64,000 nt of DNA. Origin: Paramyrothecium sp. XJ0827. Lineage: Eukaryota; Ascomycota; Sordariomycetes; Hypocreales; Stachybotryaceae. The translations under genes were made by a program, and so were the position numbers. The stretch is from NCBI GenBank assembly GCA_020881915.1, contig JAJFPB010000003.1, positions 1,798,001 to 1,862,000 of the forward strand, in the 5' to 3' direction. This document shows, in pieces, positions 45,966 to 57,670 of the stretch (position 1 is the first letter of the stretch; every line of letters begins with the position of its first letter). The notes beneath the pieces are model-generated. The model was not told where the DNA came from and ran no database searches. It saw only the letters and a list, made by a program, of their open reading frames with translations.

Positions 45966-48111
45966 GACAATGGACAAGCAGAGTAGAGTGCCGAGCTTTT
46001 CGTCAGGCCCAGCATGACACAGCCACGCTCTTCCCCTTCTCCACTGTGAGTTTCGAAACAACCAGCATCCTTCTTGAGCAGCCAATGGAAGCCACCCGTC
46101 TGCGCACTAAACCCCGTTTTGTCGATCCATTGAACCCGTTCCTGGACACGACCCTCTCTTTTCCTCATCCAACCCGCTTTTTGTTGCTTTAACTGCAACT
46201 GCTGGCTAGATAATGCCGGCTTTCCACAAACGACCCTTTCCCCAGTCCCGCGTCCGCGGCATTGACGTGATGCTACGACTCCCGCCCTAGCCCGTTTATC
46301 TTTCACCGTGTTCAAGCGTTTGCCCTCGCGGGCGATCTGCTCTTTTGTGGGCATACGGAGACAAGAAGCGAAGGGGATGGGGTCTACACAGACCGTACTA
46401 ATCGTAGCTGTCTCGATGGACAGTTCCTAGTCTCCAGTCTAGCTCAGGCACGGTCTAGCCTTCCCTTCATCGCCAGCGTCGACATCATCATCGCTTGAGC
46501 ACGGGCTTGCCTATTTCGTGATACTTTGCCATCGCTTAAGGGGTTGCCGTAGTGGCCCCGGCTGCTTTGTGCTGGTGTGACCTCTAAACAGGCTGGCAGC
46601 TTCGAAACATCGGATTGTTTGCTTGGCTAATTCGGGTTTTTTTTTTTTTTGCCCTTCCAGGGGTGGTCTCCTTCGATCGACTAATCGAGGCCGGACGCAT
46701 GAGCGAGCCTAGAGTCAATGATGCCATGCTCAGCCTTCCACCCGCTGTTTACAGCCTTCCATTCGCATGAATGACCAAATCTGAAGCAGCCGTCGTGCAT
46801 GTTGTGGTCCGTCTCTTGCAAATTTTTCACTTCTCGCTCGATTGTCCGTTCCTACTTCGTTCATTGCTTCAACACCTACGGCCTAGACGGACAGCTGGTG
46901 CTCGTGTAGCGCCAAATCTGGCATCTGATCCTTGTCCAGGGCCAGTGCATCGTCTACACTGGCAGAGCATTTTGTCGTTTGCAATACCACCCCTAATCCG
47001 GCATGAACAGGATCGTGCTCCATGTTGAATCGCCCCTTTTACGCCACGTGCGGGAGCTTTTCCTGCCCGTTTTGCGGCAATATACTTGGGTCAGCTATAG
47101 TTCCTCTCCTCCTGCATCCCGTACCTGCAGCTGGAAAGTTCCGCTGGCGTCCCTCACCATGCAGGGATATTTGGATGTATGTCACCGACTAGCTCCTCCA
47201 TGGTCTTTTCTTAGCCAGCCTCCACCATTGGCATGTGCGCGCCCATCTGACATGTTGCCGCCTTGCACGCAAAGTCTGATTAAGGCGCTAGAAGACATAG
47301 ATCTGACATTTAGGAGAATTATCGTATAATACATGTTGGTTGCGCACTGTCAGCAACACTATGAAGCCACCCGAAGGAATCTGCTCCCGCCCAGGACACC
47401 GAAGTCCCTAGTCATGCAGGAAGCGGTCTGGTCTTACCAGCATTCAACAACAACTTGGAGCGCGATGCCTTCTTAGCGCGCCGATGGTCTTAACCCCATC
47501 GCTGGAAAACCCTCAGCGGGCACAGATCGCCACCCAAGGTCAGTGGGTCGATGCAACTGGCCTTCTGTTTCCTCCCCTGACCCCTTCTCTCTTATGATGC
47601 GACTTGCCCAGACTCACAGAACAACCCGTCATCCATTCGTGGCGGCGTGCGCATGTGCCAACTGGTGTTCATTGCGCGGCGACGCCGTGTGCAGCTCCAC
47701 ACTTCTAGATCCTCCGTGAAAGAGAAGTGAGGCACAGCCAGCAACCTCCAGCTCGAAATTCCGGCCGCGGATCATCCGCCTAGACTTAAATGCAACAGGC
47801 GGTCCAATAATCAGGAGGCTGACACATCCACTTCAAAGAGCCGGCACGGATTCATGCCGCTCCCCAAGGCTGCGTGTTGATCTTCGGGGAGCCGTTATCG
47901 CCGGCCCAAGCTATGCCATCCAACAGCCAAAAAGGACCCCTCCTTTTCAACCGTTGATCTCTATCGCGGTGTAGGACGTGGGCTGCCGGCGCTACGCAAC
48001 CTTGGATTTCTTATCGCGTTTCAGAGAATGAGGGTTGCGTTGACGGGAACTTCTGCATCTGAGCTGAACCGCCCTCCTGCAGTCACCAGCATCTGGCCGC
48101 CAGTATCAGGC

Positions 48112-49401
48112 TTATGCGCTGGTGCTGAAATAGTAATTTTCCCAGAGATATTCGTAGTCTTCGACGATACCAGCAACGAAGCTAGGCAGCCTCTTACTCA
48201 TGCTGCCCACGACACCCTTGGTCATGTTCTCGTAGAATGCTCCCCGCATGAGCCACCAGCTCATAGCCCAGCCTCTCCTATTCCATTCGTCACGTTCGAG
48301 CGACGTGGTCCGAAGACTGCGGTCTCGAAGTCGTCGCGCGGCGGCCTCGACCGCGATTCCCACCAGCCATGGCGTCCACGACTTTTTGTTTTTGCTACGG
48401 GCTAAGGCGATGGCGTAGATCAGAGGAGCCAGAATGTGCAGGACTTCTGCAGCTTGCCCACGGCCGCGTAGCTGATTCAACAACTTCGTAGCCGGCTTAA
48501 TATCGTCGGCAGAAAGCACGCGCCCTAATAGGTACGAACTAATGTCACTGGACTCGGGCAGTGAAGGTAGGCTCATGCCTGTCCGCGGCATAGTCCATTC
48601 CCGCTCATGCGCCGGTTTCAGTAGATGTGAACGGTCCGCATGAGGTCCAGTAGTCACCTCGTCCATCAATTCGCTTTCGCTGCTTGCCGGTTCGTCCGCG
48701 TCCTCTTCCTCCGTCTCCTCTGGGATGGGTTCGCGCTCAGGCAACGCCGGCGTGACGAGTGGTCGCGATCGTGTAATGCGCAGGAGGAGGAGGCGACACA
48801 ATGCCTTGATGGCCTCTAGGAGCACAATTATTTTCCACCGACTACGCTCGCCACCCCGTCGCTTAGCCGTCATCTCGCAGAGGAGCTCCGTATATATGAC
48901 CATCTGCAAGAGCATAGCTACCCTGCGGTAGAGCCTACTCTTTTGTGACCAGAAACGCGTGTATCGCGCGTGGGTGGAAGGTATTGGGGCCATCGGCAGT
49001 GTTGAAAGCGCCCGCGACAAAAGGTTGTCATGATACAGCGAAAGCAGCTGGACACCAGAGTGGATGGACTCTGAGGCTATTTCGGCGTCGCGAAATCGAC
49101 CTGCAAGAAGCGACGAATCCCATGGTTAGAACACAATTCTCACGGTGACCGCTTCGGCGACATCGGCATCGACATCACGGAAAGAGATGGACCAACCCGG
49201 TATGATGTATGTCAAGCTCCGCAAGGCACTTTCAATCTGCGACACCTGGCCAGCATTTTTTGTTATGAAGCTATCGTACATGGCGAGCCACTGAGGGGGC
49301 ATCGACAGGATCTGACGAAGCGCCGGTCGCGGCGTCCGCGATGGCTGGGACGGCTGGGAAGTCATCGCGGCTGGTTTCGAATGCGTTGATGATGTAGTCA
49401 T
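48112..49401 (-). CDS. PEX16: Pex16, peroxisomal membrane protein
   Basis: Two exons (49401-49197 and 49100-48112; 96-nt intron) give 397 aa. The donor GTTGGT is a weak variant. It is chosen because the join SLTYIIPG to RFRDAEIASESIHSGVQLL restores the conserved Pex16 block. Other family blocks: MPPQWLAMYDSFITKNAGQV, LLQMVIYTELLCEMTAK, RWKIIVLLEAIKALCRLLLL, HILAPLIYAIALARS and a C-terminal YENMTKGVVGS. An acidic insertion (about 190-215, EETEEEDADEP) lies in the middle. Pex16 helps insert peroxisomal membrane proteins and form peroxisomes; in filamentous ascomycetes it is also needed for Woronin body biogenesis. Confidence 0.92.
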
Positions 49402-50234
49402 TTCCTCGGTAAATGTTCCGAGCTGGCCGTTTGGGATATCCGGAAGGAAGTCTTCAGCGCTTACATGTCGAACCAGAGAGGAAGCGGCAGATGGCGGATC
49501 ACGCGCGCACGGGGATGTTCAACGTTGGAGTTGGAGTGCGAGCTGGAGGAACGAGCAACAAGGTCGAGTGATGTGATGTGAGGTCGAGTGGTACTGTAGC
49601 TCCACTACCTTAGTACCTTGCCTTGAGGTGCGTTATGCGGCAACTGGTAGCCGAGGCACGGCGCAAGCTCAATCCAGGACGTGCTACGACCATAGTACCG
49701 TCACGTGGCCACGGCTCCAGAACAGCTTTTTAGCTACCTTACACTACCAACCTACTTACCGTACCTGCTCCATGGCAGCCATGTGAAGATCCCTATAACC
49801 AGTTCCGGCAATTCAATTTTTGCACACAATCTATTTTAGCATTATGCTGAACATCCAGAGGTGTAATGCAGGTCTATTGGTCAATATGTTTATTTCTTTT
49901 TTAGTTAAGATGGTTTGTCTCATCGTTTCTCCACAACCCATTTCTCGCGATTCGATTCGGCCCGGGTTCCAATGGTTCTTCTCGTGGCATTGCAGCAGTC
50001 AACATCTTGCCTAGCCCTAGCGTTTATATCATTTCCCTCTCCGCCGGGGTGTTTGCTGCGTTAAGCTCCCTTATGCCCTCCGGATCCTCGCTTAATGGTG
50101 GTTATCTGCATACGAGCAAGGGGAGCTTCTGTTGCGATGGAACCCTAGGGTTGAGAGCCAGGCCAATTGCGCCTGGCATCTTTCGAGGCTTCATGGAAGC
50201 CGTGAGGTTCATACATAACACGAACCATTCCAGC
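49402..50234. other. Intergenic region between PEX16 start and Zn2Cys6 gene 3' end
   Basis: Holds the PEX16 promoter, a TACCT/AGGTA cluster at about 49,600-49,770 and the 3'UTR of the next gene. I see no gene in it. Confidence 0.5.
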
Positions 50235-52974
50235 TTAAAGCTTCTCAAATCCGGCCTTTTCCAACTCCTCTCCGCTTGGCAGCATCGGTCTCCCTTGCAT
50301 AGGAAACGGCCAAAAGAGGGGATTGTCCATAGTGTCTCCGGACTTTTGAGCAGCGTTCGGGTCTCCGCCTCCGCTGGGGCCTTGGGTTGGGCCCCAGTCA
50401 CAGATGAAATCCGTGGACTGCACATTAGGTGCAAAAAAGTTGAGACTACTCGTATATGGCTTAACGAGTCTATCATAATCCTCGGGTGGGAGCTTCTCAG
50501 AATCTATGTCAACATCTATGTCCCATTTCTTGGCGAGGTAGCGTAAAATGTTGAGAGCCTGTTCCGCAAAATGATGGCATGGGGCCATTTCGGTAAGGTC
50601 GGCGATGCCTTGCGTTATTGATTCAGTAACGTGGGGGTTACTCTTGGGCGGCGTCTTGTCAGCATTGGGCGTCGATCCGCCTTCAGTTTGACTAGCAGCG
50701 GCAGCGATGGCCAGATGCATGATTGATGATGTGAGCACAAAGTATGGGACGAACGATGGCGTTCGACGTAACGTATACAGCTTCGAGTACGACTTGAGCA
50801 AACCCTGGATCGCATCCGCTGCCTGTGAGCAAACATCGCGAGGTAATATTTTCGATCCAAGAATCCGGAGTTTGATCAATGGTCGAAACAATAGTAGTAT
50901 GGCAAAGTGATAGTACATGCTTCTCGACGTTAACATGCATCTACATTTATGCATCGCGGATATGTACTTACTGAGCGAACAGCACAGCCGGAGTAAAGTT
51001 GTGGCCGAGCCGTAGCACTTCTGGAATCCGATCATACCAGTTGAGGTACTGAGTATAAATACTTAGAAGGTCCCGGGCCGTGAGCGGCTTGCCCGGTGAG
51101 TGTAAAATGTACAAGCTCTGGTGAACCAATTCGCTCAGCTCGCAAAAGCATTTATACACTGAACGAACATTGGATGGCTGTTCGCATGATCTCTGAAGAG
51201 GCGCGCCTGGGGAGTTCAAGTCAATGCCTATACCGCCTCCAAACGTAGACTGTGATGACTCACCGTCGTCGGTATATGGCACCCATAAGGATGCTTCGAT
51301 GTCATCAATTATGGCCGGTTTTGGCGGCAGATATGGGAAGCAACTGCATTGCGGTAACGACCCGGTTGCCAGGGACCACGCGCTGCAGAATGGAGTCAGA
51401 CACTTTGAGGGCGGTTTCGAAGGTTGCAACAGTGCGCATGAAAGCCTAACTTACTGGTCTAGAGCAAAGGCTCCCCAAAATGTCGCGGATTGCACAGCAA
51501 GTTCGTCCTCATCCCCTTCATCGTGGATATGGTGGAGGCCCATCTCTACAGCCAAACGGATGCTCTGTCCAGCGTAGTACCAACTCTCCGAGTCCCTACC
51601 ACAGCTCGCTTCCCGAATAGACATTATACCGAGAGCCTGAATCGTAGTGAGAGAATGGTGGTCCTTTTCCTGATAGAATAACCTGAGAGATTCCTTGAAA
51701 AAGTGATCGCCCGAGGAATAAGGGTCGTTGGGATTAGCCCTCGTCATAGGCTGTGTAGAGAAGCGGCAGCCCAAGGCAAGGAGGGCATTGATGAGTATTG
51801 GCGAGCAGTATCTGTGTCGGCCATCTTGAAAGTCCCGGAGAAAATGCTCCTTGCTGAGAGATGCAAACGTTGGATATTCCCAACAAAAGTATAGAGCCAG
51901 AAGATGCTGAACTAACGTAATATCACTTGTAATGGTTGTCCAATTAGGATAGGGTGCCTCCATTTCCGGGCTATTCAGAGGGGAAAGGACCTGCTCCAGC
52001 CCACGGTATCTCGGCCTGTCATCGGAGAGCTGATCTGGGCGTAGAGCTTCGGCCCAAGAACCGACGCGCGACTGTGGAGGCTGACTATTGGGGAGGCTAG
52101 CGGTCCAGCTCATGGCATCCGGGTGTGAATTGCTCCTGCTCGAAGCAGCTTGCCCCTGAGAAGGATACGGCCAGGGGCCAGAGGTACCCAGTTCTGACCG
52201 AAGCCCGGATGTTGGGCCCGACACCGGGCTTGTAAGAGTGTTGACACTAAGCCTCATGGCGGCCAGGTTTCCCGGACCCGCGGTGCCAAAGTTGGAAACT
52301 GCAGCCATTCCAGGCCCGGCTGTGGCACCGCGATCTGAGCCTTGGCCGAATATAGGCGGCATGGCACCTCCTCCCGAAGGAAGTGTGCCTCCGAGCCATT
52401 CTGATATACCTTCAACGGACTGCCCGCCTCGCAGCCGTGTGAGAACCTCCTCCCACAGCTCAGGGCGCACCAATGCTGCAAATACCTGGTCGCTAGACCG
52501 TTGTCGTATACGCAAACTCTCGATTTCCGTGCGGAGGTTTTCCTTAGACTGCCGTACAGGGATCTCGTAAACACACTCAATATCCTTTTGGCCCTTGCAG
52601 CGGCCACAAGGTCTTTGCCCGTCGCACTACATGTGGGATATGCAGGTTAGAAATGACCAAGATTGACGTGGCGAGCAAATAAAGAATCAAGATAAACACG
52701 ATGGAGCAGTCGGTACCTTTGCGCGCTTCTTCCGGCATTCAGTGCATGCATTGGGGGTGACCACACCCAAACCACGTCTTCTTTTCGAGTTTTGAAGGCT
52801 AGATGTCGCAGCTGACGAAGTTGAGGGCGCACTTGACTGAGCCGAGGCAGCTGGCGTGCGGTTCCCCTGGGACGGGGCAGCTGATGCTCCAGAACCGGAG
52901 CCGGCCAAAGGAGTAGTACCAGCACTTGGCTGGCTGGGCCCGCCTGGGGTATGCGCGCTTGAGTCGTCATCCAT
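50235..52974 (-). CDS. Zn2Cys6 transcription factor with fungal_trans domain
   Basis: Four exons (52974-52717, 52626-51455, 51382-50972, 50919-50235) join to 841 aa with consensus splice sites. A Ser/Ala/Pro-rich N-terminus precedes the binuclear cluster. It is completed across the first intron: Cys77, 80, 87, 93, 96 and 104 (ACTECRKKRAK joined to CDGQRPCGRCKGQKDIEC). A likely coiled coil follows (PVRQSKENLRTEIESLRIRQ). The central fungal_trans region starts near QHLLALYFCWEYPTFASLS and includes INALLALGCRFS, ESWYYAGQSIRLAVEMGLHH and, across introns, GAFALDHAWSLATGSLPQ and MYYHFAILLLFRPLIK. The start ATG at 52974 was chosen because the frame upstream is only open through a TTG codon. It is a nuclear regulator of unknown target genes; no biosynthetic cluster adjoins it. 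Confidence 0.92.
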
Positions 52975-55608
52975 CACTGGCAAGCGCGGCAGGAAGTATG
53001 CGGAGAAAAGGAATAGGAGCTAGCTTCCCAAGGCTGGGTCGGCGGATTGTTTCGAGGCGACGAGGGAGGATATTAGCGGGGTCTCGGGTCGAATACTACT
53101 GTAGCTGAAGCTGAAGCTGTCGCGGCGCAAGCGGACATGCTGCGGAGTAGGCTGTGGCGCCGGGAGCAAATATTGGCATTCGAGCGCGAGGCAGAGCCAG
53201 GAAAGCGAGGCTTGGTTGAGTGCGTCGGCACCAACGGCATACGTAGCAGAGGTATTGATTGTGAAAGTGTTCACACGACACGAAGCGCGGCCATAGGACA
53301 GCAATATTAGATCAACAGCTTCAAGCTCAGCAGGAGGAGCCGGAACCCGTGCAAGAAGATGGTGAAGGTGGAATGTGGAGTGAGCAGTCTTGAAGGCACA
53401 TCAAGTCGTCGCGATGTGTGCAGGAGTCGAGTTCTGGCGCATTGTCGGCTGGAACGTATCGAGTAGAGGAATGAATGACCTTTCTGTCTCGAAGGCCGTC
53501 CAGGAGCGTCGCAGTATTCGGAGACACAGCGCCAGGGCCGAAGTAAGGTTTATGGCCAAGAGGTTTGAGGTGGTAGTTTTCTTGCGAAAGCTTGCGGCCG
53601 GCCGGTAGTAGGCAAGCAAGCATGCATGGATTGGGGCTGCGAGGTGGGAAAGGTACCTACTACATAATGGAGTTTGGCGACGAAGGTAAAATGGTACCTC
53701 TGAGCAGGTACCTTTCGGGAAGCGCTCCAATGCGCAATCATGGTACTGCCAGGTACCTCGGATCGTCCAAAGCAAGCACAGCTTTACCACTCTGTGCCTA
53801 GCTCCGCCGCTACAGCTGTCTAATACCCAAGTAGTGCATATGATGACGAGCATTACACTGAGATCCTGGAATAGGTTTAGATTTGTACTGGGCAGCTCTG
53901 CACTCGACACCGTGCACAGAGAACCTCGAAGGAAATGAGATGAGTTAAAGGCTAGCATGCACGAATTGAATGTCAACAATTGATTGCGCAGGTACCTACC
54001 TACCTTACCTGACCTTACCTTACCTGAACTCTGGGACCGCTGGATCAATATTCTCTACCTTACGTATGAAGGTAATTTACCTCCACCCCTGCGTCGGTCA
54101 GTAGTACCTACTCCGCTTGTACAAGGTATCGTGGGGGAGCTCGACTTACACGGCAGTTTACATCCCCTTGCCTTTTGTCCGTCACCAGCGGAGCCGTGAT
54201 CTTCGTCTTCCATGCAGTTGAGGTAAGGTAACGTCCCATGCCGGCAAGGTATTCCAAGCTGTTGGCGTTGAAGGACTTGCGGCAAGAGGAGGACAGGTAT
54301 GTCCGGTCCGAGCCTATGTCTCAGACGACCCTGAAAACAATGCGTCAGATTTACTTACTGGGTTAAGGTAGTCCGTGATGGCCAGTGATAAGTATACTCA
54401 GCACCACCAGGGAAAAACCTGCTTTTTCGCGTGTAATTGTGACAAAATCATGCAGTGCATTTCAAGGACATACAAGGAGTCACACACATCCTCGTTTGAC
54501 AGCAACTATCGCGGGATGTTCGTATCAAGAAGTTTCCTTGACAAGCTGCCTTATGCCTCGATTCTGATGCGCGTAGACGTATGAAGTAGACCGCCATGAC
54601 ATGGTCTTCCAGGTGAATGCCCGACTTACCAAATGAGCGCCGTCAGGTTAGTGGGCTGGATTTTGGACATGGCTCCTGTCCTAAGTGTCAAGCCCCTGAT
54701 GTCAACCACCCGCATCGCCCCGCCCTTGGCGCGAGTTCCAATCCAGTGATGGCGGTGGCACTTGTATGATCTTCGTCGCCGAAACTGGGACAAGCATGCA
54801 TGGCGATTGGCTTGGCTTGTTGCCAACACTGATCGTGTTTCTGGTTTTGGTCCTGCACAAGAAGACCGAGAGGGGTAATGGGGTTGCATGGTGGTACTCG
54901 TAACTTTAAGTTAACCTACATCAACATGGTGGCAGAATTTCAACCATGGCACAGTAGTATTCATCGTCGGGTCACGTTCCCTGCAGATACACAAGGCACA
55001 ATCACCAAGAAGGAGTATTCAGCAGACTCTCTCGTTTCCCAGCATCCCAGTCAGCTCGCATCTACGACTGATATATCCTGTCCATTTCCCGAAATGTGTC
55101 CTTTACACGGAAGCTCACAGCTAGTCTCTCAATCGGTCACAAACCCGAGGTAAGCATGCGCTACCCTGAACTAGATACCAACAGCACACGACTTTCAGGG
55201 TTTGCGTGCTGATAGCACAGATTCGAACCTAACTACCACATTGCCTAAATGCCAGAGATATAACTGAGGTCATGATCAGTCAAACCCCCTTGAATGGGCT
55301 TGGGTCTCTTTGGTTCCTGTCCTATATAGCCTTAAGTTTTTCTCGAAGCGCATTCCCCGTACACTTAAATGCAACGCCTTTCCCAGCTCTACCCCAACAC
55401 AACTCCAGAAACTTCATATACTTTATTGGGATATCAATGTCGCCTCTTCCAAATAACGCCTGAATATAACCTGACCGCCAAAACGTGCAAGAACCGCCCA
55501 TGTAAGGCACGCCACCTTGAACGCTCTTACAACGTCCCGTTCCTGGTTCCCTAGCCCTTGCCCATTGAAGCACCCTGCATGATAGCCCCAAGACCGCAAC
55601 ACGATAGA
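52975..55608. other. Intergenic region with TACCT/GGTACC clusters
   Basis: Promoter side of the Zn2Cys6 gene and 3' side of the BRL1/BRR6 gene. It carries GGTACC/TACCT clusters at 53,650-53,760, 53,990-54,130 and about 54,220-54,250. ORFs up to 215 codons (53,401-54,048, minus) lack family features and overlap the motif clusters. Confidence 0.5.
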
Positions 55609-57114
55609 CTAGTATCCTTTACTCGGGCTACGTCGGTATTTTGTTGGACTCTGCGAACGATGTCCCTTGCTCGGGCTTCTGCGGCCAGAAGGAGTAGTTG
55701 GCGGGAGCATGGGACGCATATGTGGAGGCGATGCATCGGTGTCGGTTTCATCATCCGCCACCCTGCGCCTTTGAATTTGTGGTGTCTGCATGGGAACCAA
55801 AAAGAAACCCTGGTTGTTTTCCGTCGGCATCGTGTATTCTGAACCAGAGCGCTGTGGCTGCGGAGGAGGCTGATGAACTTGTCTAGCTGGCGCGTAATGA
55901 AGCAGCATGACGGCGACGAAGACCGTTCCCATGACAATTGAGACGATTAGTCCCTAGATCGCGGATGTTAGATTTGTGCCATATCTCAGATGGAAAGAGC
56001 ACACTTACCACTGCCTTAAGGCTGAGGCTATCAGCGAATTCATTAATGACATCTGCAATTTGCTTTACCGTAACCTTGACCCGCATGATAGCTTCCGGGT
56101 CCTGATGCATGCACTCGTACCACTCGTCACATTTTTCTCTCGAAATTGGCAACCTCCTTGAACACTCGTTCAATGTATACTGCTCGCGGCACTCCGTTGC
56201 TCGGCTGACTAGTTCTAGACGGGCTGCCTCGTTGGCATTGTAAAGGTCCGATTGAACAGCGCTGATTATTCCCCACAGCATGTAGCCCGCAGAGAGAAGG
56301 ATGACGCAAATCGCGGAGAACCCTAGCCATTGTGACAAATTGTAAGGGGTATGCGGATACTCGTTGATCGCGTGAAACGTGGAGGCAAGGAAGCCGCCCG
56401 ATTTTTTTCCACCGGAGGACTTTCCGCTTGAGTCTCTCTCATAGTCCGTATCCGAGTCGAAACCGTCCTGTTGACGTAAGGCGGCACTGCCGACATCTCT
56501 GTCATAGATATGTCGCTTTCTCTTTCTCGTAGGATCCGTTATCGCAAGAGCCCGTGAACGAATCTCCCCACGACCCGGGGCATGCCTTTTAGGGGAGATG
56601 CCGGACCTGCCATAGCGAAGGGCCTTGTCTATTTTGGACGGCGTAACCGTGCTGCCAATGTTTACATCGGCAAAGCGATCCAACTCGGGCGTATCGTTTG
56701 GATAGTCGGACATATCCGTCAATGCTGGACTATCTTCAGGTCCTGAAGCTTCAGAGAGGCCAACATCGTCGAATGGCTTCCTCGGCGTCGTGAAAGCTGG
56801 ATTCAGAAACGGAGGTGCTGTAGGTTTCGAGCTAAGCTTGGGTTGAAAGCTTGAGGCTTGAGGCGGGTGTGCTGGAAACGCAGACGCTGCTTTCAGGTTC
56901 ATGAATGGGTTTGGCCGAGAGTCCGCCTTGGACGGTGAGCTGAAGACTGCATGAAAGAATTCGTGAGCGGCCAAACCACAACGGAGGCGAGTGAACGAGG
57001 CTTACCACTTTGCGAACCGGTCCTGCCCGCATGGGTGAAGGGGCTCGTAGGATCGACCGGACCGCGGTCTTGGTACTCCCAGTCCATAGGACTTTCGAAA
57101 GTTCTTCGTTCCAT
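55609..57114 (-). CDS. Brl1/Brr6-type nuclear envelope protein
   Basis: Three exons (57114-57006, 56946-56009, 55953-55609) encode 463 aa. A long polar, low-complexity N-terminus (1-235) contains a basic patch (RKRKRHIYDRD). TM1 lies at about 243-266 (WLGFSAICVILLSAGYMLW). The perinuclear domain follows, with the four family cysteines at about 289, 298, 309 and 315 (TECREQYTLNEC, REKCDEWYECM), then an amphipathic segment (VKQIADVINEFADSLSLKA). TM2 is at about 350-370 (LIVSIVMGTVFVAVMLLHYA). A Ser/Arg-rich tail ends RRSPSKGY. The two disulfides and two TMs define the Brr6_like family, which acts in nuclear pore assembly, spindle pole insertion and envelope lipid homeostasis. Sequence alone does not separate Brl1 from Brr6. 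Confidence 0.92.
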
Positions 57115-57670
57115 ATCTGCAATTCTATACCCTAGTATTTGCGGCGAAGGTGTATTAGAGCCGGAGTGGTGAAATAACGGGCTGACCCTGGCAGAGCCAC
57201 TCCAAATTTATCGATGGGCAACCGGGCGGCGAAAGTAAACAAAACCACTACAGACCAAGTAACGAGAAAGCTAACGCTACTTGAGATGAGTAAGTACCCC
57301 GCCAGACGACTTGCAGCAACAGGGTACATTCAATCTGGCTATGTGCACAACAGGAACGGTTTAGTGGACAACTCCCTGATTATGTCAGCACATATCATTG
57401 CCTCCAGAAGAAAGCCATTATCTGAAGTCCCAAGAGCTCGGCCGAGCAACATCTAACCTTCACAAGTGTTCGAACGACGGGCATTGTCAATTCAATAAGC
57501 CCGCGGCGCTTGTTTGCGATACTACTCTAATCCAGTGCTCGTCTAAATTCGAATTTCTTTCTTCGGAAACATTACCGAGCGCGCTGCGAAGAAACCGAGG
57601 TGGCACGGAACCCAACATTTGGAGCGCAGAGAACTGAAACACGATACCACATTGTACTTTGTTGCCTACC
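57115..57670. promoter_or_regulatory. Divergent promoter of BRL1/BRR6 and IWS1 genes
   Basis: A 556-bp shared upstream region between two divergently transcribed genes. I recognise no specific site. The spacing is short enough for a bidirectional promoter. Confidence 0.5.

Larger units (their letters stand above)
41216..48111. other. 6.9-kb region without a supportable gene
   Basis: Large intergenic stretch between the C2H2 gene and PEX16. The first 800 bp are purine-rich on the plus strand and probably form a long leader and promoter of the C2H2 gene. ORFs at 42,226-43,092 (+) and 45,635-46,354 (-) have atypical amino-acid makeup and are rejected. Landmarks: (CAGATG)n at 43,413, an AT-rich terminator-like patch at about 43,617-43,650, TACCT/AGGTA clusters at 44,770-44,830 and 45,160-45,540, a (GRCCACA)6 repeat at 45,924 and a poly-T run near 46,638. 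Non-coding RNAs could lie here but cannot be shown. Confidence 0.5.

Noticed and set aside
45635..46354. 239-codon ORF on the minus strand
   Set aside because: Runs through the (GRCCACA)6 tandem repeat, giving GLWSVACGLW-like artefacts. No recognisable protein.
53401..54048. 215-codon ORF on the minus strand
   Set aside because: Overlaps TACCT/GGTACC clusters and other ORFs on the opposite strand; composition unlike the real genes nearby.
55185..55245. tRNA-like fragment (GATTCGAACC)
   Set aside because: A T-loop-like word is present, but acceptor, D and anticodon arms could not be built.
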